Shown here piece by piece: positions 34,538 through 44,984 of a stretch of 64,000 bases of DNA (positions are counted from its first letter, which is position 1; every line of letters begins with the position of its first letter). The DNA comes from Rhizobium sullae. Its GTDB lineage: Bacteria > Pseudomonadota > Alphaproteobacteria > Rhizobiales > Rhizobiaceae. The stretch is from positions 2,480,001 through 2,544,000 of the forward strand of contig NZ_CP104144.1 in the NCBI RefSeq assembly GCF_025200715.1, written 5' to 3'. The notes under the pieces are model-generated. The model ran no database searches. It was not told where the DNA came from and saw only the letters and a list, made by a program, of their open reading frames with translations. A program made the translations under genes and the position numbers.

Positions 34538-37500
34538 TCACCGGAAATCCCGCGTCTTCACCTTGATCGCGTCGAGATGCATATAAGGATCCACGATATC
34601 CCTCGGACGCAGCCCCTTCGACAACCCGCGTGGATCGGGTCTCGGCGCACCATGATGAAACTCGTCGCCACGCCCATGCGGCAACGGAAATGCCATGTCC
34701 CGATCGCCAACGCTTGCGAGTTCCGCTGACAGATCGGTCAGCCGGTGGGCGACCAGATGCACGACGTCCCCTTCCCGCTGGATGCGGCCATAGACGCCGA
34801 TCATCCCGGCGCCGAGAACGATCTTGCGATACTTCTCGAACACTTTCACCCAGACGACGAGATTGGCGATGCCGGTCTCGTCTTCAAGCGTGATGAACAT
34901 GACACCCTTGGCGGAGCCCGGCCGCTGGCGGACGAGAACAAGGCCGGCGGCCTCCAGCCACTTGCCGTCGCGCGCCTGCATCGCTTCTGAGCAAGTGACG
35001 ATACGCCGGCGGTTGAGATCGGCACGCAGGAACGACAGCGGATGGCTCCGCAGTGTCAGCCCGACATGACCATAATCCTCGACCACCTCGCCGCCTGCCG
35101 TCATCGGCCTGAGCGCCACGATCGGCTCATCGATCTCCACCACGGTCGCGTTCTCCCGAGCCGATGCGGCGGCAAACAGTGGCAGCGGCTCGTCGCGCAG
35201 CGCTTTGATCGCCCAGAGCGCCTCGCGCCGGGCAAGTTTCAGCGAAGGCTGAAACGCATCCGCTTCGGCAAGCTGAACCAGAGAGGCTGCCGGCACCGCA
35301 GCGCGGCGCCAGAGATCATCGACCGAGACGAAGGGCTGGCCGGCGCGTGCGGTGATGATCGCCGCGGCGTCGGCATTGGCAAGACCCTTGACCATGCGTA
35401 GCCCCAGCCGTACGGCAAACCGGTCTTCGTCATCCGTCGGCTCCAGCGTGCAATCCCAGCGGCTCAAGTTGACGCAGGCGGGGCGCACCTCGACGCCGTG
35501 ATTGCGGGCATCGCGAACAATCTGGGCCGGTGCGTAAAAACCCATCGGCTGGGCATTGAGGAGAGCGGCGCAGAAAACGTCGGGATGCCAGCATTTCAGC
35601 CAGGAGGACGCGTAGGCGATCAACGCGAAGGAGGCCGCGTGGCTTTCCGGAAATCCGTAGCTGCCGAAGCCTTCGAGCTGTTTGAACGTCTTTACCGCAA
35701 ATTCCGGCTCATAGCCGTTTGCCACCATGCCGGCGATCAGTTTTTGCCCGAATTTCGATACCCCACCGGTATGCTTGAAGGTCGCCATGGCGCGGCGCAA
35801 CTGATCGGCCTCTCCCGGCGTGAAACCGGCGCATTCAATCGCCACGCGCATTGCCTGCTCCTGGAAGAGCGGCACACCGAGCGTCTTGCCGAGCACCTTT
35901 TCCAGTTCGGGCTTGGGATAATCCACCTTCTCCTTGCCCTCACGGCGACGAAGATAGGGATGCACCATGTCGCCCTGGATCGGGCCGGGGCGGACGATCG
36001 CCACCTCGATGACGAGGTCATAGAAGGTGCGTGGCTTGATCCGCGGCAGCATCGACATCTGCGCCCGGCTTTCGATCTGGAAAGTGCCAAGTGTGTCGGC
36101 CTTTCTGATCATCGCATAGGTGCGTGGATCCTCCGCCGGGATGGTCGCCAGATCGACAGTGATGCCCTTATGCTCGGCAAGCAGATTGAAGCCGCGCTTC
36201 ATGCAGGAGAGCATGCCGAGCGCCAGGCAGTCGACCTTCATGAATTTCAAGATGTCGATGTCGTCCTTGTCCCATTCGATCACCTGGCGGTCGACCATCG
36301 CCGCCGGCTCGATCGGCACGAGTTCATCGAGGCGGTCACGGGTAAGCACGAAGCCGCCGGGATGCTGCGAGAGATGGCGCGGAGCGCCCATCAGTTGCCG
36401 GGCGAGATCCAGTGTCAGGCGCAGGCGCCGGTCGCCAAGGTTCAGATTGAGATCCTCGGCATGCCTGGCACCGACATCCTCGCCCCAGCCCCAGACCTGC
36501 GATGACAGCATCTTCGTCATATCCTCCGGCAGGCCTAACGCCTTGCCGACGTCGCGGACAGCCCCCTTCGAGCGATAGCGGATGACGGTCGAACACAAAG
36601 CAGCATGGTCGCGACCATAGGTGTCGAACACCCATTGCATGACGATCTCGCGCCGTTCGTGCTCGAAATCGACGTCGATATCGGGCGGCTCGCGGCGCTG
36701 TTCCGAAACGAAGCGCTCGAACAGCAGGTCGTTGCGGTCCGGGTCGATTGAGGTAACGCCAAGCACATAACAGACAGCGGAATTGGCAGCCGATCCCCTG
36801 CCCTGACAGAGAATGTCCTTTGAGCGAGCAAAGCGGACGATCGAGTTCACCGTCAGGAAGTATGGTGCGTATTCGAGCTTCTCGATCAGTCGCAGCTCGT
36901 GCTCGAGGTTCCCCCGCACCTTGTCCGGCAGACCTTCGGGATAACGCTCAGCCGCCCCTTCCCAGGTGAGCTGCTCCAGCGTCTGCTGCGGTGTCAGTTC
37001 CGGATGCGAGCGTTCCTCCGGATATTGATAGGCGAGTTCATCGAGCGAGAAACGGCAGCGCTCCATGATTTCGATGGTGCGGGCAAGCGCCTCCGGATAG
37101 CGGTTAAAGAGCCGCGCCATTTCTTCCGGTGGTTTTAGATAGCGATCGGAATGCCGTTCACGCCTAAAGCCGGCATCATCAATGGTGATGTTGTGGCGGA
37201 TGCAGGTGACGACATCCTGCAGGATGCGTCGCTCGGGATCGTGAAACAGCACGTCATTGGTCACCACCGTCGGCACCCGCGCCGCCGCCGCCATGTTCGA
37301 CAGTTCGTGCAGACGCAGTTGATCGTTCGGCCTTCGGCGCAGCGTCAGTGCCAGATAGGCGCGATCACCGAAGGCCTCGCGCAGGCGACGCAGGTTGAGA
37401 GCGCAGGTCTCATCGGCGTGGTCCGGGATGAAGACGGCAATCAGCCCCTCGCCATAGGCGACGAGATCTGCCCAATCGAGGCGGCATTTCGCCTTGCCGG

Positions 37501-37807
37501 CGCGTTTCTTGCCGAGCGACAGCAAACGGCAGAGCCGCGCATAGGTCGGCCGGTCAGTCGGATAGACAAGCACCGACAGACCGTCGGTGAGATCAAGGCG
37601 ACAGCCGACGATCAGCCGGACGCCGGTATCCCTGGCCGCCTGATGAGCGCGGACGATACCGGCGAGCGAATTGCGATCGACGATCGCCAAGGCCTCAATG
37701 CCGAGTCCGGCCGCCCGCGCGAACAGTTCCTCGCAGGAGGACGCTCCGCGCAGGAACGAAAAGTGCGAGGTGACCTGCAGTTCGGCATATCGTTCAGTTG
37801 CCGTCAT
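34538..37807 (-). CDS. dnaE2: Error-prone DNA polymerase DnaE2 (ImuC)
   Basis: The protein has 1089 residues from ATG 37807, which overlaps the imuB stop as ATGA. The N-terminal PHP domain is clear ([40 protein letters not shown]). The PolC/DnaE catalytic palm has [20 protein letters not shown] with the paired Asp residues, and later [21 protein letters not shown] helix-hairpin-helix and OB-fold C-terminus follow ([20 protein letters not shown]). In Caulobacter, mycobacteria and others it performs translesion synthesis after SOS induction together with ImuA and ImuB. It is the third gene of the cassette. About 1000-1100 residues is normal, so it looks intact. Confidence 0.97.
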   Translation of the reverse strand: MTATERYAELQVTSHFSFLRGASSCEELFARAAGLGIEALAIVDRNSLAGIVRAHQAARDTGVRLIVGCRLDLTDGLSVLVYPTDRPTYARLCRLLSLGKKRAGKAKCRLDWADLVAYGEGLIAVFIPDHADETCALNLRRLREAFGDRAYLALTLRRRPNDQLRLHELSNMAAAARVPTVVTNDVLFHDPERRILQDVVTCIRHNITIDDAGFRRERHSDRYLKPPEEMARLFNRYPEALARTIEIMERCRFSLDELAYQYPEERSHPELTPQQTLEQLTWEGAAERYPEGLPDKVRGNLEHELRLIEKLEYAPYFLTVNSIVRFARSKDILCQGRGSAANSAVCYVLGVTSIDPDRNDLLFERFVSEQRREPPDIDVDFEHERREIVMQWVFDTYGRDHAALCSTVIRYRSKGAVRDVGKALGLPEDMTKMLSSQVWGWGEDVGARHAEDLNLNLGDRRLRLTLDLARQLMGAPRHLSQHPGGFVLTRDRLDELVPIEPAAMVDRQVIEWDKDDIDILKFMKVDCLALGMLSCMKRGFNLLAEHKGITVDLATIPAEDPRTYAMIRKADTLGTFQIESRAQMSMLPRIKPRTFYDLVIEVAIVRPGPIQGDMVHPYLRRREGKEKVDYPKPELEKVLGKTLGVPLFQEQAMRVAIECAGFTPGEADQLRRAMATFKHTGGVSKFGQKLIAGMVANGYEPEFAVKTFKQLEGFGSYGFPESHAASFALIAYASSWLKCWHPDVFCAALLNAQPMGFYAPAQIVRDARNHGVEVRPACVNLSRWDCTLEPTDDEDRFAVRLGLRMVKGLANADAAAIITARAGQPFVSVDDLWRRAAVPAASLVQLAEADAFQPSLKLARREALWAIKALRDEPLPLFAAASARENATVVEIDEPIVALRPMTAGGEVVEDYGHVGLTLRSHPLSFLRADLNRRRIVTCSEAMQARDGKWLEAAGLVLVRQRPGSAKGVMFITLEDETGIANLVVWVKVFEKYRKIVLGAGMIGVYGRIQREGDVVHLVAHRLTDLSAELASVGDRDMAFPLPHGRGDEFHHGAPRPDPRGLSKGLRPRDIVDPYMHLDAIKVKTRDFR

Positions 37808-39327
37808 CCGAATATCCCATGGAGGAACCATTTGTGGCTGCCGGTTTCGCTGTGCTCACCGTCACCGGCGCGAAAGATCCAGTAGCGCTCGCCGGCATCG
37901 TCCTCGATCTGGAAATAGTCCCGGACCGCGACCAGTTCAGCATCCCTCTTCCACCATTCGCCGAAGACACGCTCGGGGCCATCGGCACGCTTGACGCGGC
38001 GTCGCGTGCCACGCCAGGTGAAACTGACTGGCGGATGATCGGGCAACAGCGCCATCGTCTCGATCGGCTCGGGATGCAAAAGCAGCCGGGCCGGTCGCGC
38101 CCAGTGATCCGGCCAGGTCTCGCCATTGTCCGGGGTCATCGGCGCCACGCGGGTAACGGAACGCTCGGGCACATCGCTGGCAACCGGCGCGAAACGATAG
38201 AGCCGCCTCTCGCCGATGCGGTTGCCAAGGATGTCGATCAACCCGGAAACATCGGCTTCCGGTTCCTCGACCAGCGACGAGATCACCTGCCGCGCGACGA
38301 GCGGTTCGGCATGGGTCGCCGTCAGCGACATGATCTCGATGCCGAAGCCGGGTTCGATGGTCTCGATCCGGTCGGTGAGCAACCGCGTCAGCCGCTTGAC
38401 GTCGCGAATCGGCGTCGCGGTTCCGGCCCGGATGGCCTGATAGGAGCTGTCGACGCGGTGGAACAAGAGATCGACGCGGCGGGCGCCGAGACCTTTTTCC
38501 TCGAGCGCGTGACAGAGCTGGTCGACGAGCTTGGCGGTATAGCGCGCGATTGTCTCGGCCGCGGCGATCGGCTCGCCAAAAGCACGGCGGACCTCGACCA
38601 GCTCCGGCGTGCGCACCGGATCGATCGGCTCGGCGATCCGTCCCATCGCCTGATCGAGACGGCGGCCGAGTTCCGGCCCGAAGCGAAGGGCCAGCGGGGC
38701 GCGCGGCTGGCTCGTAAGTTCGCCGACCGTGTTGAAGCCGAGAACCCGAAGACCATCGACGATGGCTGGGTCGACCCGCAGCGCGGCGATCGGCAGATCT
38801 CGGATGACGTCAGCCTGCGTACCCGGCGGAACGACAAGCGTCGGGTTGGCCCGGAATCGCGCACTGGCATGGGCGGCACCCCAGGTGTCTGCGACTGCCG
38901 CGCGTGCGGCAATGCCCGAGGCGAAGAAGCGGTTGACCATGCCCGACAGCATCAGCTCCTCGCCGCCATGCAGGTGATCGGCGCCGGTCGTGTCGATCAC
39001 CAGACTGTCAGGCGGATCGGCGGCAACGATCGGCGCATAGCGTTGCAGCGCCCAAAGCGCCAGACGTTCGAGCGCCTCGGTGTCGGCGGCCGGATCCGCA
39101 TCCATGACGACGAGGCCGGTCACCAGTGCCTGCGCCTTGGTTGCCGGCATCCCGATCCGCAAGCCGGCCGCGCGTGCTGCCTGATCGACGGCCAGCACGA
39201 GGCGCCGCCTCTGCTGGCGGCCGATTAGGACGAGCGGCGTCTCAGGCGGAGGCGCGGCGTCGCCCAATCTCCGTCTGAGGCGATCCGTGGACCACATCGG
39301 AAGGAAGAGCGATACGACCCTTGGCAT
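37804..39327 (-). CDS. imuB: ImuB, Y-family-polymerase-like mutagenesis protein
   Basis: The protein has 507 residues from ATG 39327 ([25 protein letters not shown] 6-7 bases upstream). It is related to DinB-type polymerases but lacks their catalytic acidic pair, as expected of ImuB, which is a scaffold linking DnaE2 to the beta clamp. Visible segments include [40 protein letters not shown] and [20 protein letters not shown]. The start lies inside imuA (86-bp overlap), and its stop overlaps dnaE2 (ATGA), so translation of all three is coupled. Confidence 0.95.
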   Translation of the reverse strand: MPRVVSLFLPMWSTDRLRRRLGDAAPPPETPLVLIGRQQRRRLVLAVDQAARAAGLRIGMPATKAQALVTGLVVMDADPAADTEALERLALWALQRYAPIVAADPPDSLVIDTTGADHLHGGEELMLSGMVNRFFASGIAARAAVADTWGAAHASARFRANPTLVVPPGTQADVIRDLPIAALRVDPAIVDGLRVLGFNTVGELTSQPRAPLALRFGPELGRRLDQAMGRIAEPIDPVRTPELVEVRRAFGEPIAAAETIARYTAKLVDQLCHALEEKGLGARRVDLLFHRVDSSYQAIRAGTATPIRDVKRLTRLLTDRIETIEPGFGIEIMSLTATHAEPLVARQVISSLVEEPEADVSGLIDILGNRIGERRLYRFAPVASDVPERSVTRVAPMTPDNGETWPDHWARPARLLLHPEPIETMALLPDHPPVSFTWRGTRRRVKRADGPERVFGEWWKRDAELVAVRDYFQIEDDAGERYWIFRAGDGEHSETGSHKWFLHGIFG

Positions 39328-40003
39328 CTGGGGCCTCCACTTCAAAATCAGCACTTTCACCGGCGCGACAGCGGATAAGTTCAAGCAGCCAGCGGGCGCG
39401 GCCGACGCCTGGAACCGGCAAGGGAGAAGACGGCAACACCGAGACGCGCCAGCGTGTAACCGATGCGGTCGGTTGCCCGAAGTCGGAAGCCTCGGTCTGC
39501 CGCCGCCAGCGGCGGATGGCGATGCCGATCGTGCCTGAACTTTCGGCGGCAAGCTGCAGCCGGCGGGACGCTGTTATCGAAAGCCGTGCCAGTTCGCCGA
39601 CGACAGCGCCAAGCCCGCCATGGCGCAGTCCCTCCTCAATGCAGGAGAGTAGTGCCTTCTCGTCACCCGCTTCGACATAGATGACCCGCCCAGGCAGCAG
39701 GCCCACCTGGGCAAGTGCCGGTGCGAAGAGGTCCGGCCGTGTGACGCACCAGAGCACCTTGCCCTTGGTACGCGCCGCGATCCCGGCGGCAAACAGTGCT
39801 GCCGCGGCGCCATCGATCGCGCCATTGCCGCCGCCAGCAACCTCATGCAGCGCACCCAGCGCCAGCCCGCCTCCCGGCAGCCGGCGGTCGATCGCCGGAA
39901 CGGCGAATGGAAGTGTCGCCCGACCACGAACCACCCCGCCCTCCAGCCGCTCGATGCGTTCGCGCAGCTCGGCGATGATAGTGTTGACGGCGCGGTCACG
40001 CAT
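39242..40003 (-). CDS. imuA: ImuA, RecA/SulA-like SOS mutasome protein
   Basis: The protein has 253 residues from ATG 40003, with AGGAGG about 11 bases upstream; GTG 40015 is in frame but overlaps that site. Features are MRDRAVNTIIAELRERIERL, LPGGGLALGALHEVAGGG (degenerate Walker-A-like loop) and VLWCVTRPDLFAPALAQVGL. ImuA proteins are RecA-related and required with ImuB and DnaE2 for SOS mutagenesis. A LexA box lies about 48-62 bp upstream of the start, so the operon is DNA-damage inducible. The 3' end overlaps imuB by 86 bp. Confidence 0.93.
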   Translation of the reverse strand: MRDRAVNTIIAELRERIERLEGGVVRGRATLPFAVPAIDRRLPGGGLALGALHEVAGGGNGAIDGAAAALFAAGIAARTKGKVLWCVTRPDLFAPALAQVGLLPGRVIYVEAGDEKALLSCIEEGLRHGGLGAVVGELARLSITASRRLQLAAESSGTIGIAIRRWRRQTEASDFGQPTASVTRWRVSVLPSSPLPVPGVGRARWLLELIRCRAGESADFEVEAPDAKGRIALPSDVVHGSPQTEIGRRRASA

Positions 40004-40050
40004 GCGAAATGGCACCTCCTCGGGCTTGCAACGGTAGAAACTGCTGCTAT

Positions 40051-40065
40051 GTTCCCTATTTGTTC
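40051..40065 (-). promoter_or_regulatory. LexA (SOS) box of the imuA-imuB-dnaE2 operon
   Basis: The plus strand reads GTTC-CCTATTT-GTTC, that is GAAC-N7-GAAC on the coding strand, the alphaproteobacterial LexA consensus. A further half-site (GAAC at 40073-40076) stands seven bases beyond. The position just upstream of imuA fits repression by LexA. Confidence 0.82.
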
Positions 40066-40249
40066 TTAAACCGAACAGGAGTCAATCAACCCTCGAGCGA
40101 CTCTTCTGGGTTGAGCACGATCCCATCCGCAAATTTCGATGGGCGGCAGAGAGGGTGGTCGTTCACGATGCCAGGATCGTTCGCTCACTGCTGCTCAATC
40201 CCGGCGCAGGTTCGGATAAGATGGATAGCCGTAAAGTGAAAGGAAATAC

Positions 40250-41386
40250 ATGTTGATCGCGCGGGAGCCGGAAGGCGATGGCAGGAGCGGAGCCGACGCG
40301 GTTCCCTCCCCTGCCGGCGGCGTGCGCAAGATTCTGCATGTGGACATGGACGCGTTCTATGCCTCGGTCGAGCAGCGCGATAATCCGGCGCTCCGCGGCA
40401 AACCGGTCGCCGTCGGCTATCCGGAGGCGCGGGGCGTGGTCGCCGCCGCCAGTTACGAGGCACGCAAATTCGGTGTCCATTCGGCGATGCCCTCGGTGAC
40501 CGCCAGGCGCAAATGTCCAGAGCTGATCTTCGTGCCACACCGCTTCGACGTCTACCGGGCGGTATCGGAGCAGATTCATGCGATCTTTTCCGATTACACG
40601 CACCTGATCGAACCGCTGTCGCTCGACGAAGCCTATCTCGACGTCACCGAAAACCTCAAGGGCATGGAGTTCGCAACCGAGATCGCCGAGCAAATCCGCG
40701 CCAGGATCAGGGCCGAGACCGGGCTTACAGCATCGGCCGGTGTTTCGTACAACAAATTCCTCGCCAAGATGGCCTCCGACCAGCGCAAGCCCGACGGATT
40801 GTTTGTCATCACGCCGAAGCAGGGTCCAGCCTTCGTCGAGGCCCTGCCCGTCAAGAAGTTCCACGGTGTCGGACCCGCGACAGCTGAGAAGATGCTGAGG
40901 CTCGGGATTGAGACCGGCGCCGATCTGAAAGCCCGCGATCGCGCCTTCCTGCAGCAGCAGTTCGGGAAATCGGGGCCATATTTCTACTGGATCGCCCGCG
41001 GTATCGACGAGCGCGAGGTCAAGCCGGATCGCGTCCGCAAATCCATCGGCGCCGAGGATACCTTTCGGGAGGATATTCATGATGTGGAGGCCGCCAGCGC
41101 CGCCCTGCAGCCATTGATCGACAAGGTCTGGCGCTATTGCGAGACCAACGGCATTCGCGGCAAGACCGTGACGCTGAAGGTGAAGTGGGGAGATTTCACG
41201 CAGATCACCAGGAGCAAGACCGCAGCCGTACCGGCTACGAGCGCGGCCGAAATCGCTGCCATTGTGGAGCTGTTGCTGTTGCCGATGTTTCCTGTTCCAA
41301 AAGGAATCCGACTGCTGGGCGTGACCCTCTCGTCCCTCGACCATGATGATGAGAAAGACGAACCGCAGCTCGCATTTGCTTTATGA
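40250..41386 (+). CDS. dinB: DNA polymerase IV (DinB, Y family)
   Basis: The protein has 378 residues. Catalytic motifs are intact: HVDMDAFYASVE (Asp32, Asp34) and SLDEAYLDVT (Asp126, Glu127). HhH segments (FHGVGPATAEKMLRLGIETG) and the little-finger domain follow. The C-terminus PQLAFAL resembles a beta-clamp-binding motif. It extends DNA past lesions with low fidelity. AAAGGAAA precedes ATG 40250. It is divergent from the imu operon across about 245 bp. I see no second LexA box directly before it, so it may be regulated differently or not at all. Confidence 0.96.
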   Translation: MLIAREPEGDGRSGADAVPSPAGGVRKILHVDMDAFYASVEQRDNPALRGKPVAVGYPEARGVVAAASYEARKFGVHSAMPSVTARRKCPELIFVPHRFDVYRAVSEQIHAIFSDYTHLIEPLSLDEAYLDVTENLKGMEFATEIAEQIRARIRAETGLTASAGVSYNKFLAKMASDQRKPDGLFVITPKQGPAFVEALPVKKFHGVGPATAEKMLRLGIETGADLKARDRAFLQQQFGKSGPYFYWIARGIDEREVKPDRVRKSIGAEDTFREDIHDVEAASAALQPLIDKVWRYCETNGIRGKTVTLKVKWGDFTQITRSKTAAVPATSAAEIAAIVELLLLPMFPVPKGIRLLGVTLSSLDHDDEKDEPQLAFAL

Positions 41387-41618
41387 ACCGCATCGCCAGA
41401 ATCCATTTTCTCTCACCCGTACTATTTTCAGACTGAAGCTTTATCGCGCATCTCCATACTGTCGCACAACCGTGGTAGATTTCGGCCAGCCAATGGCGGA
41501 AGGCGGGTGTGCGCGGCCTTTTCGCGCCCACCATCGAAGCCTTCTACCGCCGCGGGCCGCATTGCGCTCGAGAACTTCTATGAAGACGTCGAGGAAAGGG
41601 CTTAACCTTAGGGCTTGA

Positions 41619-41873
<255 letters not shown>

Positions 41874-42104
41874 GCTTTGACGGCGGGGTGCTACGGCCGG
41901 TTTGCGAAATTACCCAGAGGAATTCAGCCGGTTATGCTTCAGTTCGACCATCGCCAAAGCGTCAATATGCCTTTCGGAATCCCAATTTCCCTTCCCGGTG
42001 GCTTGCCAGGCGCCGCAATTATGGCAGACTGGTTTGCGGATGCTAGGTCTTCGGGCTGCCAAACGAGCGCGTCGGAGGCAACGGGGGCGGGGCCTGTGGA
42101 TCGC

Positions 42105-43889
42105 ATGGACAAGGAGCAAAATCCGTTTCGGATGTTCCTGCTCGGGCCTTTTGCCCTTGTGGACGCTGGAGGGCGGCCGGTTACTCCGAAATCCAAAAAA
42201 GCCCAGGCTCTTCTGGCGATGCTTGCGTTGTCCGCTCGAGGCTCGCGCTCGAGAATCTGGCTTAGGGACAAGCTGTGGAGCGATCGCTCCGACGACCAGG
42301 CGGCAGCTAGTCTGCGCCAGGCCCTTTTGGACATTCATAAGACTTTGGGAGCGGCACGTGATCTTTTGATCGCGGACAAGAATACCGTTTGGCTGGATAT
42401 GGATCGACTCGTACTCGACACCGACCTGGTGGTTCGGATGGAGCGGTCGGCCGACCAAATCACCGACGAATTGCTCGAAGGTATCGACATCCGCGATCCG
42501 GAGTTCGAGGACTGGTTGGCGCTGGAACGGCAGAACTGGTATCGCCGGCTCGATGAAGGACAAGTCCACGATGTATTCGAGCCGCGACAGCAGCCGAGCC
42601 GCGATATCGCCAAACATTCCGCCCTGCTGCCATTAACAGGCGCCCCGGATAGGCCGAGACAAGGCAAAGCCCTGGAAATCGCCAGCAGCAACTCATATCG
42701 GGGGCCAGGCGACGGTGGCTGGCAATGGATCATGGCCCTTCAGTCCCCCATCGTGGTGGGTGCCGGAGAGGGCGGACAAATTGCTGCGACACGGTTCCAA
42801 AACCTCATTGCAAAAGCCATCATCGATGGACTGGGCATTGGCGTCACCGACCTCTCCTTCACCTTGCCGGATATTGAACAGCGCGAACAGCAGATCAGCC
42901 TTCCGATATTTCTACAGCTTCGCCTGACGTTTGACGGTGACATGGTGCTGATCGAACTGGTGATGAAGCACCTGATCAACAACCGTATTCATTGGCTGGG
43001 CAGTCAGGCAATCAGCCGCACGCAGTTTGAGCGAGGCGAGTTCGGTACCGCTGCTGCGTTGATCAGCCAGACCGTTGATCAGCTGGCCTATTTCCAGGAG
43101 ACTCAGGCAAACGATGGCCGACTGTCGCAAGACGGCCTCCTGATCGACGCCGTCAATGCGATCTTTCGGCTGTCCCGCGGCGATTTAGATAACGCGGAGC
43201 GGCGCCTGGAAGAACAGATCCAGTATCAGCCGCGGTCATCGACGTTTGCCTGGCTGTCATTCATTCGAACTTTCCAGGTCGGCCAACGTTTCAACGCGCT
43301 CGACGCGCATCTGATCGAGGAAGCCCAGGTCTATGCGCGCAAGGCGCTGGAGCTCGATCCGCAGAATTCCGTGTCGCTCGCGCTCGTCGGCCACGTCCAT
43401 TCGTTCCTGTTCGGCGAATATGACTACGCGGCTAACCTGTTCGAAAAATCAATCCGCCTGAACCCGGCTCTGCCGCTCAGCTGGGATCTCTACGCCATGC
43501 TTCATTGCTATGCAGGCCAGCCCGATAAAGCCGTGGCCATGGCGCGTTGGGTACAAGAGCTCGGCGTCTACAGCCCACATAGATACTACTTCGATACGAC
43601 CAAATGCATTGCAGCAGCGCTTGCAGGCGATCATGCCGCAGCCATAGCTGCAGGTGAAGAAGCCCTGCGGTCACGGCCGAACTTCAACAGCCTGCTGCGC
43701 TATCTTGCCTCCAGTCATGCCCATTCCGGCGATCTCGGCGGCGCGCGCCATTACCTGCAGCGTCTTGAGGTGGTCGAGGGCGGCTTCTCCATCAATGCCC
43801 TACGCGGCAGCGGCTATCCGCTGCTCAACACAGGCGGCGGCCAGATCTTGATCGACGGCCTGCTCAAGGCAGGCGCCAAGCTGCGCTGA
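42105..43889 (+). CDS. SARP-type winged-helix transcriptional regulator with TPR domain
   Basis: The protein has 594 residues from ATG 42105; GTG 42096 and upstream ATGs (41817, 42021) are open alternatives but overlap the monooxygenase relic. Residues about 8-100 are an OmpR/SARP-like DNA-binding domain (FRMFLLGPFALVDAGGRPVT; KKAQALLAMLALS; QAAASLRQALLDIHKTLG). The middle part, with VVVGAGEGG-like strands, is unassigned. The C-terminal about 250 residues are TPR repeats (AQVYARKALELDPQNSVSLA; EKSIRLNPALPLSWDLYAML). It lacks a cyclase domain. It is 41 bp upstream of the haloperoxidase-like gene on the same strand and probably regulates that cluster. Confidence 0.82.
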   Translation: MDKEQNPFRMFLLGPFALVDAGGRPVTPKSKKAQALLAMLALSARGSRSRIWLRDKLWSDRSDDQAAASLRQALLDIHKTLGAARDLLIADKNTVWLDMDRLVLDTDLVVRMERSADQITDELLEGIDIRDPEFEDWLALERQNWYRRLDEGQVHDVFEPRQQPSRDIAKHSALLPLTGAPDRPRQGKALEIASSNSYRGPGDGGWQWIMALQSPIVVGAGEGGQIAATRFQNLIAKAIIDGLGIGVTDLSFTLPDIEQREQQISLPIFLQLRLTFDGDMVLIELVMKHLINNRIHWLGSQAISRTQFERGEFGTAAALISQTVDQLAYFQETQANDGRLSQDGLLIDAVNAIFRLSRGDLDNAERRLEEQIQYQPRSSTFAWLSFIRTFQVGQRFNALDAHLIEEAQVYARKALELDPQNSVSLALVGHVHSFLFGEYDYAANLFEKSIRLNPALPLSWDLYAMLHCYAGQPDKAVAMARWVQELGVYSPHRYYFDTTKCIAAALAGDHAAAIAAGEEALRSRPNFNSLLRYLASSHAHSGDLGGARHYLQRLEVVEGGFSINALRGSGYPLLNTGGGQILIDGLLKAGAKLR

Positions 43890-43930
43890 ACCCAGGACAA
43901 TTCTTCATATCATCGCGCAAGGAGGCTGCA

Positions 43931-44953
43931 ATGGAAGCGGAGACTATCCAGGAATCGCAATCAAAAATTGTTTTATTTCTAAACAGATATAAATTCAGGA
44001 TTGAGCCGGATACGGTCCTTCCGTGCGAGCCCAGGGACGATGCCAGCGCTGATCCTCTCGCCGGTGCATCGCAGGCTGCGCCTGATGCAGCCTCCGCACC
44101 TGCGCTTTTCCTCGGCACGGATGAGGATGCATCGCCCCTGGCCGGACCCATGATGGCGACGATGGCCGTCGCCTCGGTCCTCAACAAGAGCGTGGCGAAC
44201 AAGTCGGTGCTCAACAAGGCGTCGCTGAACAAAAACAAAAACAAAAATAAGAATAAGAATAAGTCGCCCATGGACGGCGCCAGCCCCGGCGTGTCGCAGC
44301 TTATCCCCTACTTCGAGCTGCGCAGGCTGCACCAGCAGCCGTCACGCAACGCCTATACCGCGGCGCGGCGCTTCACTTGGGAAGTGCTGGATATACTTCC
44401 GCCACCCGGCCCGGATTATACCCGTCTCGAGACGACGGTACTGCTCTCCATGCAACGCCGTGACCGCGAACGTGTGCGGCGCCTGCCCGATATCCAAATC
44501 GAGTCGACGATCTCCGTGGCGGAATTCACCCGCGTATTGCATATCGAGGATCTCAGCGGTTTTGAGCAGACGGAAGGCCTTTTCCAGGCGGTCCTGACGG
44601 CCTGCGAATATGTCGGGCTGATCTACAAGAGCCAGTTCAACCGGCTGCGGCCAAATCAGTTCGAGCCCATGCTGCGGCCGTTGCTGGCCGTGCCGGTCCA
44701 CGCGTCCTATCCCAGCAACCACTCGTTCCAGTGCTTTTCGATCGCCTTCGCGTTCTCGACGATCCTGCCGGAACATCCGGCCACCGACGAGCTAGCCCGC
44801 ATCGCCCAGAACGTCGCCGAGAACCGTGAATGGGCTGGCCTCCACTATCCCAGCGACACGCAGGCGGGGCGAGATCTCGCCCGACGCTTCGCTCCCTACC
44901 TCCACGACGCGTTCGGTCCTCTATTCCAGGCCGTACACGACGAATGGGTCTGA
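43931..44953 (+). CDS. Vanadium-dependent haloperoxidase / PAP2-superfamily protein
   Basis: The protein has 340 residues, with AAGGAGG 6 bases before ATG 43931. The anion-binding site is complete: K233-x6-R240-P241, PSNH at 261-264 and R299-x5-H305-x3-D309. This site binds phosphate in PAP2 phosphatases and vanadate in haloperoxidases. The soluble, membrane-helix-free build favours the haloperoxidase branch, which oxidises halides with peroxide. Residues about 85-111 are a low-complexity Asn/Lys region, including six Asn-Lys pairs. No signal peptide is visible. The next gene encodes a subtilisin-like protease, and the pair is unusual. Confidence 0.82.
   Translation: MEAETIQESQSKIVLFLNRYKFRIEPDTVLPCEPRDDASADPLAGASQAAPDAASAPALFLGTDEDASPLAGPMMATMAVASVLNKSVANKSVLNKASLNKNKNKNKNKNKSPMDGASPGVSQLIPYFELRRLHQQPSRNAYTAARRFTWEVLDILPPPGPDYTRLETTVLLSMQRRDRERVRRLPDIQIESTISVAEFTRVLHIEDLSGFEQTEGLFQAVLTACEYVGLIYKSQFNRLRPNQFEPMLRPLLAVPVHASYPSNHSFQCFSIAFAFSTILPEHPATDELARIAQNVAENREWAGLHYPSDTQAGRDLARRFAPYLHDAFGPLFQAVHDEWV
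44228..44263 (+). repeat. Asn-Lys codon repeat inside the haloperoxidase-like gene
   Basis: Twelve codons of alternating AAC/AAT and AAA/AAG encode six Asn-Lys pairs. The hexanucleotide unit means that length changes by slippage would stay in frame and only change linker length. The A-rich composition contrasts strongly with the surrounding GC-rich gene. Confidence 0.85.
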
Positions 44954-44984
44954 ATTCGCCAGTTGCACAACAGGGATCATGAAC

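Noticed and set aside
35498..36505. Plus-strand frame of 335 codons within dnaE2
   Set aside because: It is an antisense shadow of a well-conserved polymerase gene.
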